Assembly (NCBI RefSeq): GCF_021462225.1
Contig: NC_061801.1
Span: 8,676,125-8,740,124, forward strand
Reading direction: 5' to 3'
Source: Girardinichthys multiradiatus
Lineage: Eukaryota; Chordata; Actinopteri; Cyprinodontiformes; Goodeidae
Length of the DNA: 64,000 bases
How positions within the stretch are numbered: position 1 is the first letter of the stretch; every line of letters begins with the position of its first letter. Position numbers and translations under genes: made by a program. The notes beneath the pieces are model-generated. The model did no database searches and had not been told where the DNA came from. It saw only the letters and a list, made by a program, of their open reading frames with translations. Of the stretch, positions 42,143 through 53,943 are shown one piece after another.

Positions 42143-44246
42143 TCATTCACGAGACCAGTGGCCTGGCTCTTCACAGTAGTAGCACACATCAGCATTCCCC
42201 CACCTCTGTGGCGGCCCTCGCTGGAATCCCCTTCCCCTGGGCCCACCTCGTTCCCTGAAACGACCAGCATGTGCCTGATGAGGACCAGAGGTCATAGGCC
42301 CCTGTGCAAACGTGTCCTGGTGGCCAGGAAATGGAGGAGCTTGTGGCGGTTGGGACACAGCACCTTCATACATTATTTTGGTGGTTTTATTCTCGTTTTT
42401 CTTTTCCCCTGCTTTTTGTTTTGCTTCAGCTAACTGCATTTTTAGTAACTGAGTCTGCAATGCTTTAAGTTCTTCCTCATCCTTCTTATGTTCCTCTCTT
42501 ATTTTAGATAGATGGTGAATTAAATGGCGATCCCACGTTCCACTATCAGCCCCTGGCAAATCAGGATTGTCTTCCATGTTGGTTTTAACCTGTGTGGGTA
42601 AACCTCTCAGCACAGCGTCTCTGAACCAATCCCTCTGTGAGCCCTCATTGGCTGGATTAGTTCCTGTTTGTGTTACCAACATGGATTTGCATCGATCCAA
42701 ATATTCTCTTGGATTGGTGTTTGGATTCCATTCAAATTTAGGGATAGTGCGCCCCCTGGTTACAGGGTATAGGTCCCTTAGCGCGTCCCCTATCCACTGG
42801 GAATATCGAGTGAAAAGGTCTGAATCTAGGGCGAAGGTGGTGTGAGCTGTAGTTTCAACCTCTCTACAGGTGTGTGGTTTCATGCAACGTGCTGCAATCG
42901 CGCGGTAGTCACCTAGAGCCAAAGTGCTGCCTGCCGTCAGGGAATCTAAAGTTTGTAACCAAATAGAAGCCCCCTCAGTTATGGGTGGGAGCTTGTCGCA
43001 GAGTGTGGTAAGATCCCCCAGGGAAAAAGGCTTATATTTGCGCTGGCCCCCGGTTCCAGGCTGATGGTACAGGGGCATCTGGTTTTTATAGAACCCAGGC
43101 TCCCCTCTTGATGCCACCTTGCGGAGGAGGCGTGGTTGCATGATTTGAGTTTCTGGTTGGGGGGCACTGCGCTCAGGTGTGTCTTCTGGTGGTTCATGTA
43201 GGTTTGAGACGGCTTCATCATTTTCCTGGGCTTCACATTCTACACTAGGGGTGGGCGAAGCCCAAGGAGTAGATGTCTGTGGTGGAAGTGTGGCATCAGG
43301 CCGCCAGTCACCACACACAGCAACAGTCACTGAGCCTACTTGCTTAGATGTGGCAGGTGTTGCCATGGTCATGCTTTGGGGTGAATAATCTGTGCAGGGT
43401 GAACGGGGTGAGGGATGGTGGTACTGAGATGGAGTTAAAGTTGGGATGGGAATTGTTACACCATCCAAGATTTCTCGCAGTCTTCTTAGCTTAAACTCAT
43501 CTGGGCTTACTGAAGTATAAGAGCCAACAGAGAGTGCTTCAGAGCAAGCTGGGTCAGTTACAGACAGAGAGTCTTGTGATTCAGATTAGAAAGAAATTAA
43601 GTCCTTTTGTTTTTTTTTGTGTAGCTGTAGGGGCGGGACAAGAGGTGAGAGCAGCCTGTGGGCTGGACAACCCACGAACAGTTACATGCCCTTCTTTGAC
43701 GTCAAGTACAGGGTACTGCCCTGTGGGAGGAGATGTAGGAGGGGGAGGAGGCTGAGCAGACAGCGGGGGAGGTGCATAGGGCGGTGGTTTGTCAGCTGTT
43801 TCCTTATTCCTGTCAGTGTGTGGTTCTGTATGTGTGATGTCAGGTTTATCAAACATTGCATATTTTCCTCCCTGCCATATTAAAACCATCTGAGACCAGA
43901 ATGTCTCATTTTTTGCTGCCTTGTCCCTTGTCTCTTTAAACATGCCTTTAAACCAACCACTGTCTTTGCTTTTCTCTTCTGCCAACTCCTTTTCTTTTTT
44001 AGCTTTCTTCATGTTCAGCCAAAACCATCTGCCAACACTCTTTCTGGTTTTTTCATCTATACCATCTTTCTCCACTTCCTGTTGTATTTTCTGGTTCATT
44101 TTCTTAATCAACGTTTCAGCCTGTTTTTCCTCTTGAGTCTGCTGCACCAGCTGTCTTACAACATAAACCTGTTCCTTAAACGTTTTCCAAACCGGTGCCT
44201 CTGCACCCCACCCTGAGTCATCAGTCTCCCTATCAAACTGGTCCAT
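42143..44246 (-). pseudogene. gag: Retroviral gag (matrix, capsid, nucleocapsid) of ERV A
   Basis: Encodes the internal structural polyprotein. The frame 44246-43581 (221 codons from ATG) is a charged, helical matrix-like region with a PPPYAPPP late-domain motif and Pro-rich tail. A second frame (43468-42143, 441 codons) carries the capsid, with PFSLGDLTTLCDKLPPITEG, FEWNPNTNPREYLDRCKSML and other class I capsid-type signatures, then a long charged coiled coil (KIREEHKKDEEELKALQTQL), and an Arg/Gly-rich nucleocapsid with one zinc knuckle (CYYCEEPGHWSRE). The two frames show a frameshift near 43.5 kb. The knuckle's last Cys is replaced by TGA (42143-42145). Confidence 0.75.
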
Positions 44247-45367
44247 GTTTAGAAGAAAGGTTTTCGCACCCTTCTGTAAAACGTGCCAATACTTCTAGAA
44301 AAGTATTTACACCCTGTGAAACTCTCCTTCCATCTTTATTCAGTTAAAATTCACTTGCTCCAATGCTTCTCAATCATGCATCAAAACAGCAATCAGTTAT
44401 CTGTCCTTGTTAACACTGCTAGGTTTCCAGACAGAGTAACTGCGTTCACACAACAGCAATGAGAGTTCTGCTGACTGCACTCTTCCACTCACACTGTCTC
44501 ACCCACTCCTCCTAACAATGTCTGTATCACAGATTATATTTTCCGTGAACAGCTCATGTAGTTTTATATGTTTATGTTTTGTGCAACTTCTATTTTTTCT
44601 GGAATGCACTAAATGCCGTCCAGTTATGACTACTCTTGCTGAATCATCCTATTTCAGCTCATAGTTTCTCATGCTGGTGTTGTTATAAATGTCATTTATA
44701 ACTCACAGTCATACTCTCACTATTACTGGTCTCACAGATTCATATGACCTGTTCACAGTAATTCATTTGCTTCACAGGACTTTTAGTATGTGCTTTATGT
44801 ATTATTACATCTGTAATCTGGTTTTATTGAGGCAGAACTCACATAAAACACAGCATTCACGCCCTTGTGTTTTTGCTTGGTCTCAGCTTCTGACTCCTTT
44901 AAATATAAAACTCTCAGGGACTCAAACCCTATTTAAAGGGACTCAGACCTAGTCAAAACAGGGACTCCAACCCTTAATTCCAGGGGACTCAAACCCCGTT
45001 TTGAGGGACTCTAACCCTTCTCAAGAGGGACTCAAACCCTGCTCAAAGGGACTCAAACCTTATTTAAAACCGCTTTCAGAATTCGTAGTTTCCCACACTA
45101 CAGGCCTCAAACCCAGCACAATCATGAATTTTTGTCCAAAAACATGTGGAGTTGCCAAACTCAGGAAAAAATCTTCAACCTCTTTTTTTTTAAAACTATT
45201 AATACTATTATTTAACCTCGTTCAGATTTCCTTACATTTTTCTTATTTAATAAATTTAGCAAAGTTTTCCACTTACTTGGATATAAGACACCATTTAATT
45301 TAGGCCTATCGAAAAATGCCAAAAGCAGAATTTGATTTAAACAAGTTTCCGCTTTACCTTAATATGC
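44247..45367 (-). other. Probable 5' leader of ERV A
   Basis: Non-coding sequence between the candidate LTR and gag on the minus strand. It carries the phased 13-bp repeat listed separately. I could not identify a convincing tRNA primer-binding site directly after the LTR. Confidence 0.4.
44917..45060. repeat. Seven phased GGGACTCAAACCC repeats
   Basis: The motif GGGACTCAAACCC and close variants starts at 44917, 44938, 44961, 44984, 45005, 45027 and 45048, with spacings of 21-23 bases. The DNA between motifs is variable, so only the motif and the spacing are conserved. It lies in the non-coding leader of ERV A. Confidence 0.85.
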
Positions 45368-46000
45368 TGTGACGGGTACCCGATGCCAGATGTCCGTTGG
45401 TGGATTCTCTGTTTTATCCGAATCTCTCTGCTTTTCCCAAAATCACGTCGGGAGTCACCAAGTTGATGGAGTTGTTCCCAGAAACTCCTGCGTGCTCGTT
45501 TGTTTTGGTAAAGCTAAGTCCTATGCTATACTGTTTTAGTAAAACTAAATAATAAAAGGAAACACAGTTTCTTTCGCCCGGCCGGGGAGACGTGTCAGCT
45601 GAGTCACCAGAGCACTTCTGACTTTTCCTCCCCAAAGACAGGGTTTTTATTCAAAAGCAAGGCGTGTACAATTACAAAGACAAAACACATATTTTTAGCG
45701 AGTGTCAGTTGAACTCTTACACCTGGCATTCAGCTGTCTGTTCGACCTTCCCAACATTCCTGCTATTGTACTTTTGGACCTTCACAACATTCCTGTTATT
45801 CTGCAGACATGTACAGAAATATCTTCACAGTTGCAGGGCAGATTATAGCCAATCCAAACACACACACACACACACACACACCTGTTTTGAGCAAGCCACT
45901 AAGTTACACATTACATTTCATTTCACACATTATTAAACCTAACTTGAGCATAGCAATGCAGACCCTATTAAGTATTTTAAATATTTTCTAACACGTCACA
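45368..46000 (-). mobile_element. Candidate 5' LTR of ERV A
   Basis: 633 bp bounded by TGTGACG and CGTCACA, a perfect 7-base inverted pair with the TG...CA ends of retroviral LTRs. In minus orientation, AATAAA (TTTTGAATAAAAACC, about 45645) is placed for polyadenylation. A (CA)n microsatellite lies at about 45858-45881. The orientation agrees with gag. No second copy was found at the env side, and the flanks do not match each other, which fits a 5' LTR rather than a solo LTR. Confidence 0.55.
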
Positions 46001-46062
46001 CGCTCACCGAACTCTAGCCACCGCTATATTGAGTACCTTCTTTGGTGCCCCGGTCGTCGAAG

Positions 46063-48171
46063 ATGCCGTCCGTGTGTTGTGCAGTTGGGTGTGATAATAA
46101 GAAAGGTGACCCAAATATTTCTTTTTATCACTTACCGAAAGAGGAAGAACGTTGTCAGAGATGGCTGTCAGCGATCAGGAGGGCTAACAGGACGCCGAAT
46201 GCAAGTAGCCGTCTGTGCAGTGCACATTTTGTATCATGTGAGTTTCAAAGCACGTCAGGAGAGCTAGCTCAAGCTACTGCCAACTGGATTTAATGTCTTG
46301 TACATATTTTTCAGAAAATTAAGTGATTAGAATGAAACTGATTAGACACCGTGTGTAACAAATGCATTTGATATGAAGATCTGAATATTTTGTTTCAGAG
46401 ATTGCAGTTGTTAGATATCTGTCTACAGCAGGATCTTTGAGATCAATGTAGTATTTTTACATTCTATTCAATTGAACTTACGCAACATAATGACAGTAAA
46501 ATATACAGCAACAGAAGTTGAAAACGTACAGTATTACAAGCTATGTTGCCAGGAGACTTCCCCCTGCTGTCTTATGACTCAAATTTGGTCAAACCGCATA
46601 GGAGATTTTAATCTGTCTCCTAATTGTTGTATTGTTTTATGGCCACTGCTGTACCACAAACAGCATTTATACTTTTCAGTGTCTATTACTTTGGGTGGTG
46701 CACCAATATTGATGATATATTGTGCTGATCTTAGATTAACCTAGCAAGATGTTTCATTTCTCTGGTTTCTTTGTAGCTGGTTTGGACACAGACCTAGTTA
46801 CATTAACTGAAACCTTTGTCTCATCAGGTGCAAAAAGCCAAAACCCGCTAAGCCCAGACTACGTGCCAACAATATTTCCTCATCTAAGTTCTCCAAACAA
46901 GCGATAGAAGATTTATCAAATGGCCAGGTTTGAACACACTGAGGCTCTAAAAACAAAAAGAGCAGTGATTGATGCTGACAGAGGAGAGACAGGAAAAGCA
47001 GAGGACAGACAAGAGGTGGATGTTGATGACCAGCAGGATGGAGAAGACAGACAAGAGGTGGATGATGATGACCAGCAGGATGGAGGAGAAGACAGACAAG
47101 AGGTGGATGATGATGACCAGCAGGATGGAGAAGACAGACAGGAGGTTGGATTGGCGATGGATGGTTCCTGTACCAATGCTTCTTGCCAAGTCACAATTAA
47201 AAGACTCAATGAAGAATGTATGAGATTAAGGACTAAAATCTGTAAACTCAAGGGTCAAGTAGATTCATTAACATTCAGTAAAGAAAGTTTCCAAGGCAAA
47301 GATGAGAAAGTCAATAAGTTAACTGGCCTGCCTTCTTAATGTAAATTGATTGTTGTATTCTCTTTTATATCACCATTACTTAATGTTAAGTCATGTTTAT
47401 CACCTTTTCAGCAGTTTTTACTAACATTAATGCGCTTGAGAATGAATTTACCACTTTTTTTCTTAGGTCATTGTTATCATACATCAACATCAACCGCTAG
47501 TAGCGTTTTCAACAGCACACTGAATGTTATGTATTTCCGGCTGTGTAATATTATAAGGTGGCCAAGCAGAGATCAGATTTTAATTAGTCTTCCCATGTGT
47601 TACAGAAAAAACTTCAAAAATTGCACTAGTATTATTGACTGCTTTGAGATATTCATTGAAAGACCTAAAGAGATGAGAGCACGTGCACAAACCTATTCAC
47701 AATATAAACATCATAATACAATTAAGTATCTCATTTCCATAACACCACAAGGGGTCATTAGCTTTGTTTCAAAAGGTTGGGGTGGTAGGACAAGTGATAA
47801 GTATGTGACGGAGCATAGTGGATATCTTGACCTGTTGTCCCCTGGGGATGTGGTTCTTGCTGACAGAGGGTTTAATGTAGCAGATTCTGTAGGACTTGTC
47901 AATGCATGCACAACTCAAGATACCTGCCTTTACCAAAGGAAAAGCACAGCTTCACCCAGAAGAAATCAAGTCGTCGAGAGGACTGGCAGCTGTGCGCATC
48001 CATGTGGAGAGAATTATAGGACTTGTAAGGAATAAGTACTCTATTTTGCAAGGAACCATACCCATATCACTTTGTTATTCAGCCTCAGATGGACTCACGC
48101 CACTAGAAAAAATGGTGAAAGTGTGTTGTGCCCTCTGTAATCTTTGCCCTCCTGTTGTTCCACCAGAGTGA
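46063..48171 (+). pseudogene. THAP-domain DDE transposase (ISL2EU type)
   Basis: Exon 1 (46063-46237) encodes a THAP zinc finger (CCAVGCDNKKGDPNISFYHL, then RWLSAI and LCSAHF; C2CH) and ends at GTGAGT. Exon 2 begins after CTCATCAG at 46828 and keeps phase. It has a coiled region (VTIKRLNEECMRLRTKICKL) and a DDE_Tnp_4-type catalytic domain: SIIDCFEIFIERP (Asp), VLADRGFNV (Asp) and RIHVERIIGLVRNKY (Glu). In-frame stops TAG 46905-46907 and TAA 47337-47339 and a frameshift near 47.90 kb inactivate it. Between 46999 and 47140 a 42-45 bp unit coding EDRQEVDDDDQQDG is repeated three times plus a partial copy. Confidence 0.75.
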
Positions 48172-48951
48172 TGACATGCAGAATAAACATCCCAACCCAC
48201 AAAGTATTTCATTTTGAAATAAATCTGACTTTTGTTGATCAAACAATATACTTGTTTCATTATTACAATATTACATTTTTTAAAGGTTTACTACTGAAGA
48301 GAAACATAGGAGAAACATGTCACCATTTTTTAATTGTGATTTTAATAACACACAAAATTAAGACAGGATTAAAAACAAGACAAGAAAATCATCCCACATC
48401 CTCATCTTTCTCTCCTCACAATGTAGATTTTATTTGCAGTAGTTCTACTTGAATTGAAATATACACTGAAAGAAGAGATGGAAAGAGGATAGGAAGGAGG
48501 AGAGGCAGGAAGAGAGGTTGAATATTCTAATTCCAATTATCTTGTTACAGTACATCAAAATAACAGAATTGGAATTAGAATATCCCTCCTCTCCCACTGC
48601 CTCTCTTCTTCCCTTCCTTCCTCTCCTCTTCCCTCCTCATCTATGCTTGTCCCTCTCCTCAGTGTAGATTTTATTTCAAGCATATCATTAGAATAAGAAC
48701 AATAGGGAATAAAGAAGGCAGGTTAAACACAACTTTAAAAGATCACAAGACAATTGCCGTACCTTAATAATAAAGTATTTCGACTTAGTTGGAAAATAAC
48801 CCAAAGTGGGATTACTGGAATGACACCATGTTTAGAAGTGGAAAACTCTGGCATCAGAACAAAAGGAAACAAAACCTCAGGCTAAATATTATTGAATATC
48901 GTTTTGTTATGTTAGCTTTGTACAATGTCTGTTGCATAACAGTGTAGTTCC
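48172..48951. other. Spacer between the two ISL2EU genes
   Basis: No coding sequence. It contains a striking inverted pair: AATATTCTAATTCCAATTAT near 48520 and ATAACAGAATTGGAATTAGAATA near 48560, followed by a purine/pyrimidine-rich mirror (GGAAAGAGGATAGGAAGGAGG.. and CCTTCCTTCCTCTCCTCTTC). Confidence 0.5.
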
Positions 48952-51204
48952 TCAGTTTTGCTTTATCTTCTTGCATTCATAACATTTCCACACTTTTGGA
49001 ACCCTTGTCATCTGCAAGCAAGACCTGTGAAAGTGTCCTGGCTTGCATAGTTTTGATGCGCAGATGACTACATCCTCTGGAGCTCGCATTGGTTCACCAC
49101 AGTAGCATCCTGAATGTGGCTGTTTCTCTGAGATTGGAGAGACCACTGTGCGTGGTACCGTGTAGTACTTTCCCAAAGGTTCTGGCAGAAGTCTAGTTTT
49201 GATGAAGTGCACTACTCTGCTGTACGTCTCACTGAAGAACACGTCATCAAACTGAATGCGTTGTATAAACGTTTCAGTGGGACTCCACACAACAAAGTCA
49301 CAATACTGTACACCTGCAATACGCATTTGGGCTTGAACCTGTGACATGTATTTGTGATTTGCCTTCAGTGTCATCACATTGTCCTTTTCCACCAGACAGA
49401 AGTTTGTGTCAGTGTTACAGCTGTTGGCAAGAGAGTTATTTTTGAGGGTAAAAGGACATTTTATTTCAAGCACACCTTTACCATGGCAGACACATGTAAT
49501 GATCCCACCTGGCGATGCACCAATCCATGGCAAAGATGTGTTAATGATGAGGCCTGCTGTTGTCACCCAGAAATCTGTGTGATGATCTTGCAACGCTTTG
49601 ATGCAATGTATCCTTGCTACTGGCTCATCTAGATTTCCCCATCTAGAAAAATTATGTTACACATGAATTAGAATGACTCCTACTTACAACAATCACAACC
49701 TAGAGTATACTACTTCACACCCAAAACCTATGCATTAGCAGTTATGCAAACATGATCTAATTATACATTGTATACATTATCTAACTGTGTAATTACCTGA
49801 CTTTTTGACAGAGCAGAAATGAAATAGTGAAAGAGTTAGGACTGGGATCTTATCTTGAGCTTGCATCACTTAAGTCTTTGAAGTGTAATGATAATAACTT
49901 TCTTACTCTGCAATATCCCTTAAACATTAAATAAAAACCAACCCTGGGTAAACCTGGTTGGTTATGTAGCCTTTCCATATGCACTTCTGTCTTTACGTCA
50001 CTGCCTCAGTAGAAACCTGACAGGATCGAGGGTAACAAATCCTTTTAATCAAGGATATGGCACTGTCCATCCTGCCTTCCTCATGGAAGACCGATGATGT
50101 GACTCTGCCTGCTCTTTGCTCAAACCACACCTTGCTGGCTGTCTGTTCTCTAGCTGCCTTTTCTACTGAAAATGACTGCAAGATGTTTTGAACACTGAAG
50201 GTTAGTTAAATGCAGTTTTTAATGTTGATACATCTGTTTATATTAGTGTTAAGCCAGGGGTCTGCAACCTTTACAATCCAAATTTGCCCTCGGCCAAGCT
50301 AAATAACACTCGTTTAGAGCCACAAATGTTACATGACCTTTTAAGTAAAAAGTAGTTTTTTAAAAAGGTCTTCAGGAAAAAAAAAAAAACATTAGTTGGT
50401 TCTTTTTTATTTTTAGCCAATGTTATCAAGACCCACTGTGGAAGATCCAAAGAGCCACTTGTGGCTCTGGAGCCTTAGGTTGCGGACCCTTGTGTTAAGC
50501 AAAGTACAAATAGTATACTTAATACCAGTACTTACCCAATATGCATTTACCAGAAGCTTTTACCAAAAGTGTAGTAATCTTAGTGAGTATACCAATAAAA
50601 AATAAGGAAGTGCTTTACAAATTTAGTGAAGAATTAGACAGCCAATGTACATACCTCTTTTTCCATTAGCTGAAGATAATCAAAGACCTTTTCACTCTCT
50701 ACCAGTAGTGATGATAAATCTGCTTGTAATCTTGCATTCGAGAAGAGACTTGTCAGAGGTTGTGGCAAGTTCAGTTGGACAGTCTTTGGTATGTATTTGT
50801 CAGAGTGACCCGCGATGACAGACAAAATAGCCGTTCTGTTGGGATTTCCTTCTTGGACATCACACTCGTGCAGCTGTTGGAAGAACCTCATGTATTCATC
50901 GTCTGAAGGTACAGGAATGCTGGGCAGTGTAGTGGATTTTGATTTATTCTTCTTGGTCATTAATATTTTGCTCAGTTCCTCATACTGGATTTGAGATGTT
51001 TTGCCTGGAATGACCCAGGCACAGGCCTTCTGAGTGCTGGACTGTCCATCTTTGACATTGACTGCTGCCAGTAGTGCATACATCAGTGCAGCTGCATGGG
51101 AGCATGCTTCACCCAATCCTGCTTTACAGGTGCAGTGAGCCGTTAGCACTGTCCCATCCTCTCTGACAACAACCCAGGGTTGTGTGGGTGTGGCATTTAT
51201 GGCC
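48952..51204 (-). pseudogene. SWIM-YqaJ exonuclease-PHD gene of the ISL2EU element
   Basis: Minus-strand exons with matching splice sites: about 51204-50655 (acceptor CTTTCACTCTCAG, donor GTATGT), about 50194-50000, and about 49648-48952. Exon A has a SWIM zinc finger (CTCKAGLGEACSHAAALM) that usually binds DNA. Exons B and C carry a lambda-exonuclease-like YqaJ domain (WFEQRAGRVTSSVF, then GVLEIKCPF with the ExK pair, and HKYMSQVQAQM). The catalytic Asp usually found in GASPDG is Gly here (GASPGGI). A PHD-like finger (CYCGEPMRAPEDVVICASKL..C) ends the protein. Upstream exons, perhaps at 51228-51467, are unclear. The missing Asp argues against nuclease activity. Confidence 0.7.
50255..50492. 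mobile_element. hAT MITE with perfect 8-bp target duplication
   Basis: 238 bp, starting CAGGGGTCTGCAACCT and ending AGGTTGCGGACCCTTG (inverse with 2 mismatches). TGTTAAGC stands on both sides (50247-50254 and 50493-50500), the 8-bp duplication made by hAT transposases. It sits in the intron between the SWIM and YqaJ exons, so it inserted after that element. Confidence 0.9.
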
Positions 51205-51480
51205 TGAGAGTGAAAGAATGTGATCTATTAGTAAAGTACAACCAGAAAATACTTATCAAGATGAGTGTGAGACTTTAACTTTCTTGGGACAAGTACAACA
51301 TTAACCTCAGGTGAAGAACACATTTGCCTTTTTAGGCAATGTCTTGTTTGTCTTTGTGTTTCTTCAGCACATTTGGTCAGTTCATTCTTTTTCTGAATTT
51401 TCTGCCATTTTTTAATATATTTTAGCACTGACTTTAACTTCTTAGGCAATGTTTTTGCTTCAGTCAATGCTTTTTAAGCT

Positions 51481-51950
51481 CATCTATCGGCAGCTGTTTC
51501 CTGCTTTTTTGAAGTTTTTGTCAATTCTTGCATTTCAACAACTATTTCACGTAGTTTTGAAGTAACTTCACCTTGTTACGCTGTTTTATACCTGACAGTT
51601 TTCCTACTTAAACAGATCAGATGACAGTTTTTCTTTGCTGTTTCTGCTATTTCTACTAATTTATCAATTTCAGCTTTTTTCTGCCAGCTTTCAGCTAAAA
51701 CATTCAGCTTTCAGCATTCAAACTACATTTTCACAGGAAATGGAAATGTTTCTAGTTATTATTGAAGTGAGTGAACCTTCTCATGTAGGCTTATGCTGTC
51801 TTGTGATTGAGTGAATAAAACATATATCCTCTGAGTTTGTGCTCTTGTCGTTACTGAAGCGGTGTCTGTAAGAGGTAAGAGAAAGAGATAGGGGGGGTAA
51901 GGACAGACACCATGGATGTTTATGTGGCGTAGATATTTATTTACTTATTT
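51481..51950. other. No recognisable gene
   Basis: AT-rich, with repeated TTTCAGCT/TTTCAACA phrases and lysine-poor short frames. A possible right end of the ISL2EU element was not identified. Confidence 0.3.
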
Positions 51951-51959
51951 ACTTCTCCC

Positions 51960-53430
51960 GCTTTCCCAGAGGGTGTCAGTCTAGCTGTTCTTTGTAAAAG
52001 TGGGGATTTAAAGACATTTGGGTTTGAAAAAGTGCTGAAACCCATTTTAAAAGATCTTGTGATCTTAGAACAACATGGTGTATTTATTGCTCAGTTGAAT
52101 GAGTTTGTTAAAGGCTCTGTAAATTGTATAGTAGCAGATAACCTAGCTGCTCATGGGCTTGCAGGTTTTGTTGAAAATGTTTCTGGAGAATACATATGTA
52201 GATTCTGTGTCGCTAAGAAAACTGAATTTCAATTTTGACTGCAGGCGTTTTTGAGTGTAGAACATGTGAACTCCATCAAACTCATTTACAATCTGCATTG
52301 GAAACTACAAGCCTGTGTTGTGGGTTTAAACATGATTGTGTTTTGACTAAAACTCTCACTGACTTTGATGTTACTACAGGCTTTCCCCCAGATATAGTAC
52401 ATGATTTATTTGAGGGCATTATACCTGTAGAACTAGCTGATTGTTTGGCTGTTTTCATCTCTTAAAAGTATTTTACCTTAGAAAAACTTAACCATTCTAT
52501 CAAAAATGTTGAATACAAATGGGGAGATAAAACAAATTGTCCTAATGTCATACCACATACTTACTCTAAGAACAAAACTATAGGTGGGAATGCACACGGA
52601 AATTGGGCTCTGCTTCGCTTATTGTCTCTTTTTTTTGGCCCCTTTGTTCCAGAAGATGAAAAGGCCTGGCGTGTTATTTTGGATCTCAAGGATATAGTGG
52701 AGCTTGCCGTTGCCCCTATCCACTGTGATGAGTCGGTAACATATCTTGAGTTAAAAATCGATGAGCATCGCCAGCTATCCCAATAACTTTTCCCAAATAA
52801 CCGTCTTCTCTCTAAACACCATTTTGTTGAGCACTATACTGTTATGATACATGTCTTTGGTCCTCTCATTCATAAGTGGACCATGAGATTTGCGGCGAAG
52901 CATAGTTTTTTTAAACAGATTGCTCGCCATACCAACTGTTTCAAAAACATACCTCTCACACTTGCCAGAAAACACCAGCTCGCGATTGTTTCCCATTTGC
53001 ACACATCTGATGAGAAAAAGCTGTTGGTGGTAACTAGTGTTTCATCAGTCCCTATTGATATGCTCCAAAGTGACAATGCAGCTGCCATTAAGCAAAGACT
53101 GCCAGATGAGGCTGATGTGCACATTGCAAAGAATGTGTCATATAATGGTATTGACTACAGCCAAGGAATTATTGCTATCCATAGAGAGTCATTTGGTCTA
53201 CCTGAGTTTGCAGCTTAGTATCTTGGAAGGGAAGCTATATTTTTTGTGAGAATGTTCTCTGCTTGGTATAGGGAGCATTTTAGAGCTTTTGAATTAACCA
53301 CGTCACATGTGAGGGAGGTGGCTTTCATTGCACATGAGGAACTGGTTGATGAATACCCACTAGCTTCTTACTCTGTTGGAGGACTGCGTCTGGTTATTCT
53401 AAATAATATTTGTAAGCATTTTTATTTGTT
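51960..53430 (+). pseudogene. Transposase-like remnant (EnSpm/CACTA-like, uncertain)
   Basis: Plus-strand fragments in several frames: LNEFVKGSVNCIVADNLAAH and a zinc-binding-like CRFCVAKK; then GFPPDIVHDLFEGIIPVELA (52395-52455); GPLIHKWTMRFAAKHSFFKQ (52858-52925) with NCFKNIPLTLARKHQ; and a C-terminal VDEYPLASYS. The HDLFEG and GPL..W.MRFEAKH-type motifs occur in a family of fish transposase-like proteins. I assign them tentatively to EnSpm/CACTA. Many stops and frameshifts make it non-functional. A gene-derived origin cannot be excluded. Confidence 0.45.
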
Positions 53431-53943
53431 TATGTTGTGTATCAGTTTTCAAAGTGGTGCGCTTTACATTTGGTTTGTTACTTGTTTAAAATAAAATTGC
53501 ATGTCAAACTGAATGATTTTCAGCATTACAAAACATAAATCCATTTATTTCTGACTTTTAAACAAAGAATAAAAAATGTGGTTAAAATTATATTTTCTGA
53601 CTGTTGTAATTTGAGCAAATTATTTTTACAACTGTTTTTAAATTCTGTTTTTCTTTTTGTGTGTGGTGAGGGCTTATACTGAAAATGAAAGGTCTTCAGT
53701 AGCTGTTGAAACCTGCAGATTCCTAAAACTGAATAACTCCATAGATGATTGGCTAAGGGAGCAGCCGCAGATTTGGTGATTCTCTTCCCTCTTCATAGAG
53801 ATTAACACTTGTGCTCTGTTTTCACAAAGAGCTATGTATTTTAAAGGTGCACAGAAGAGTACATGGGTGCCTAATTGTTGCTTGTTGATATGCAAAAAAC
53901 TGCCATTACTGAAAGAGTTTCTTAATGTTTTCAGATATTCAAA

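Larger units (their letters stand above)
46010..51480. mobile_element. ISL2EU-type DNA transposon
   Basis: The plus-strand THAP/DDE transposase (46.06-48.17 kb) and the minus-strand SWIM-YqaJ-PHD gene (48.95-51.2 kb or beyond) face each other. This pairing of a THAP transposase with a YqaJ exonuclease is described for ISL2EU elements (family knowledge). I could not define the inverted ends, so the borders are approximate. A hAT MITE is nested inside an intron of the nuclease gene. Both genes have multiple lesions. Confidence 0.65.

Noticed and set aside
42143..42145. Gammaretrovirus-type gag-pol read-through stop
   Set aside because: The stop falls inside the zinc knuckle, not after it, and the protease is in another frame.
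42041..42433. Plus-strand open frame of 130 codons
   Set aside because: Shadow of the retroviral gag/nucleocapsid on the opposite strand.
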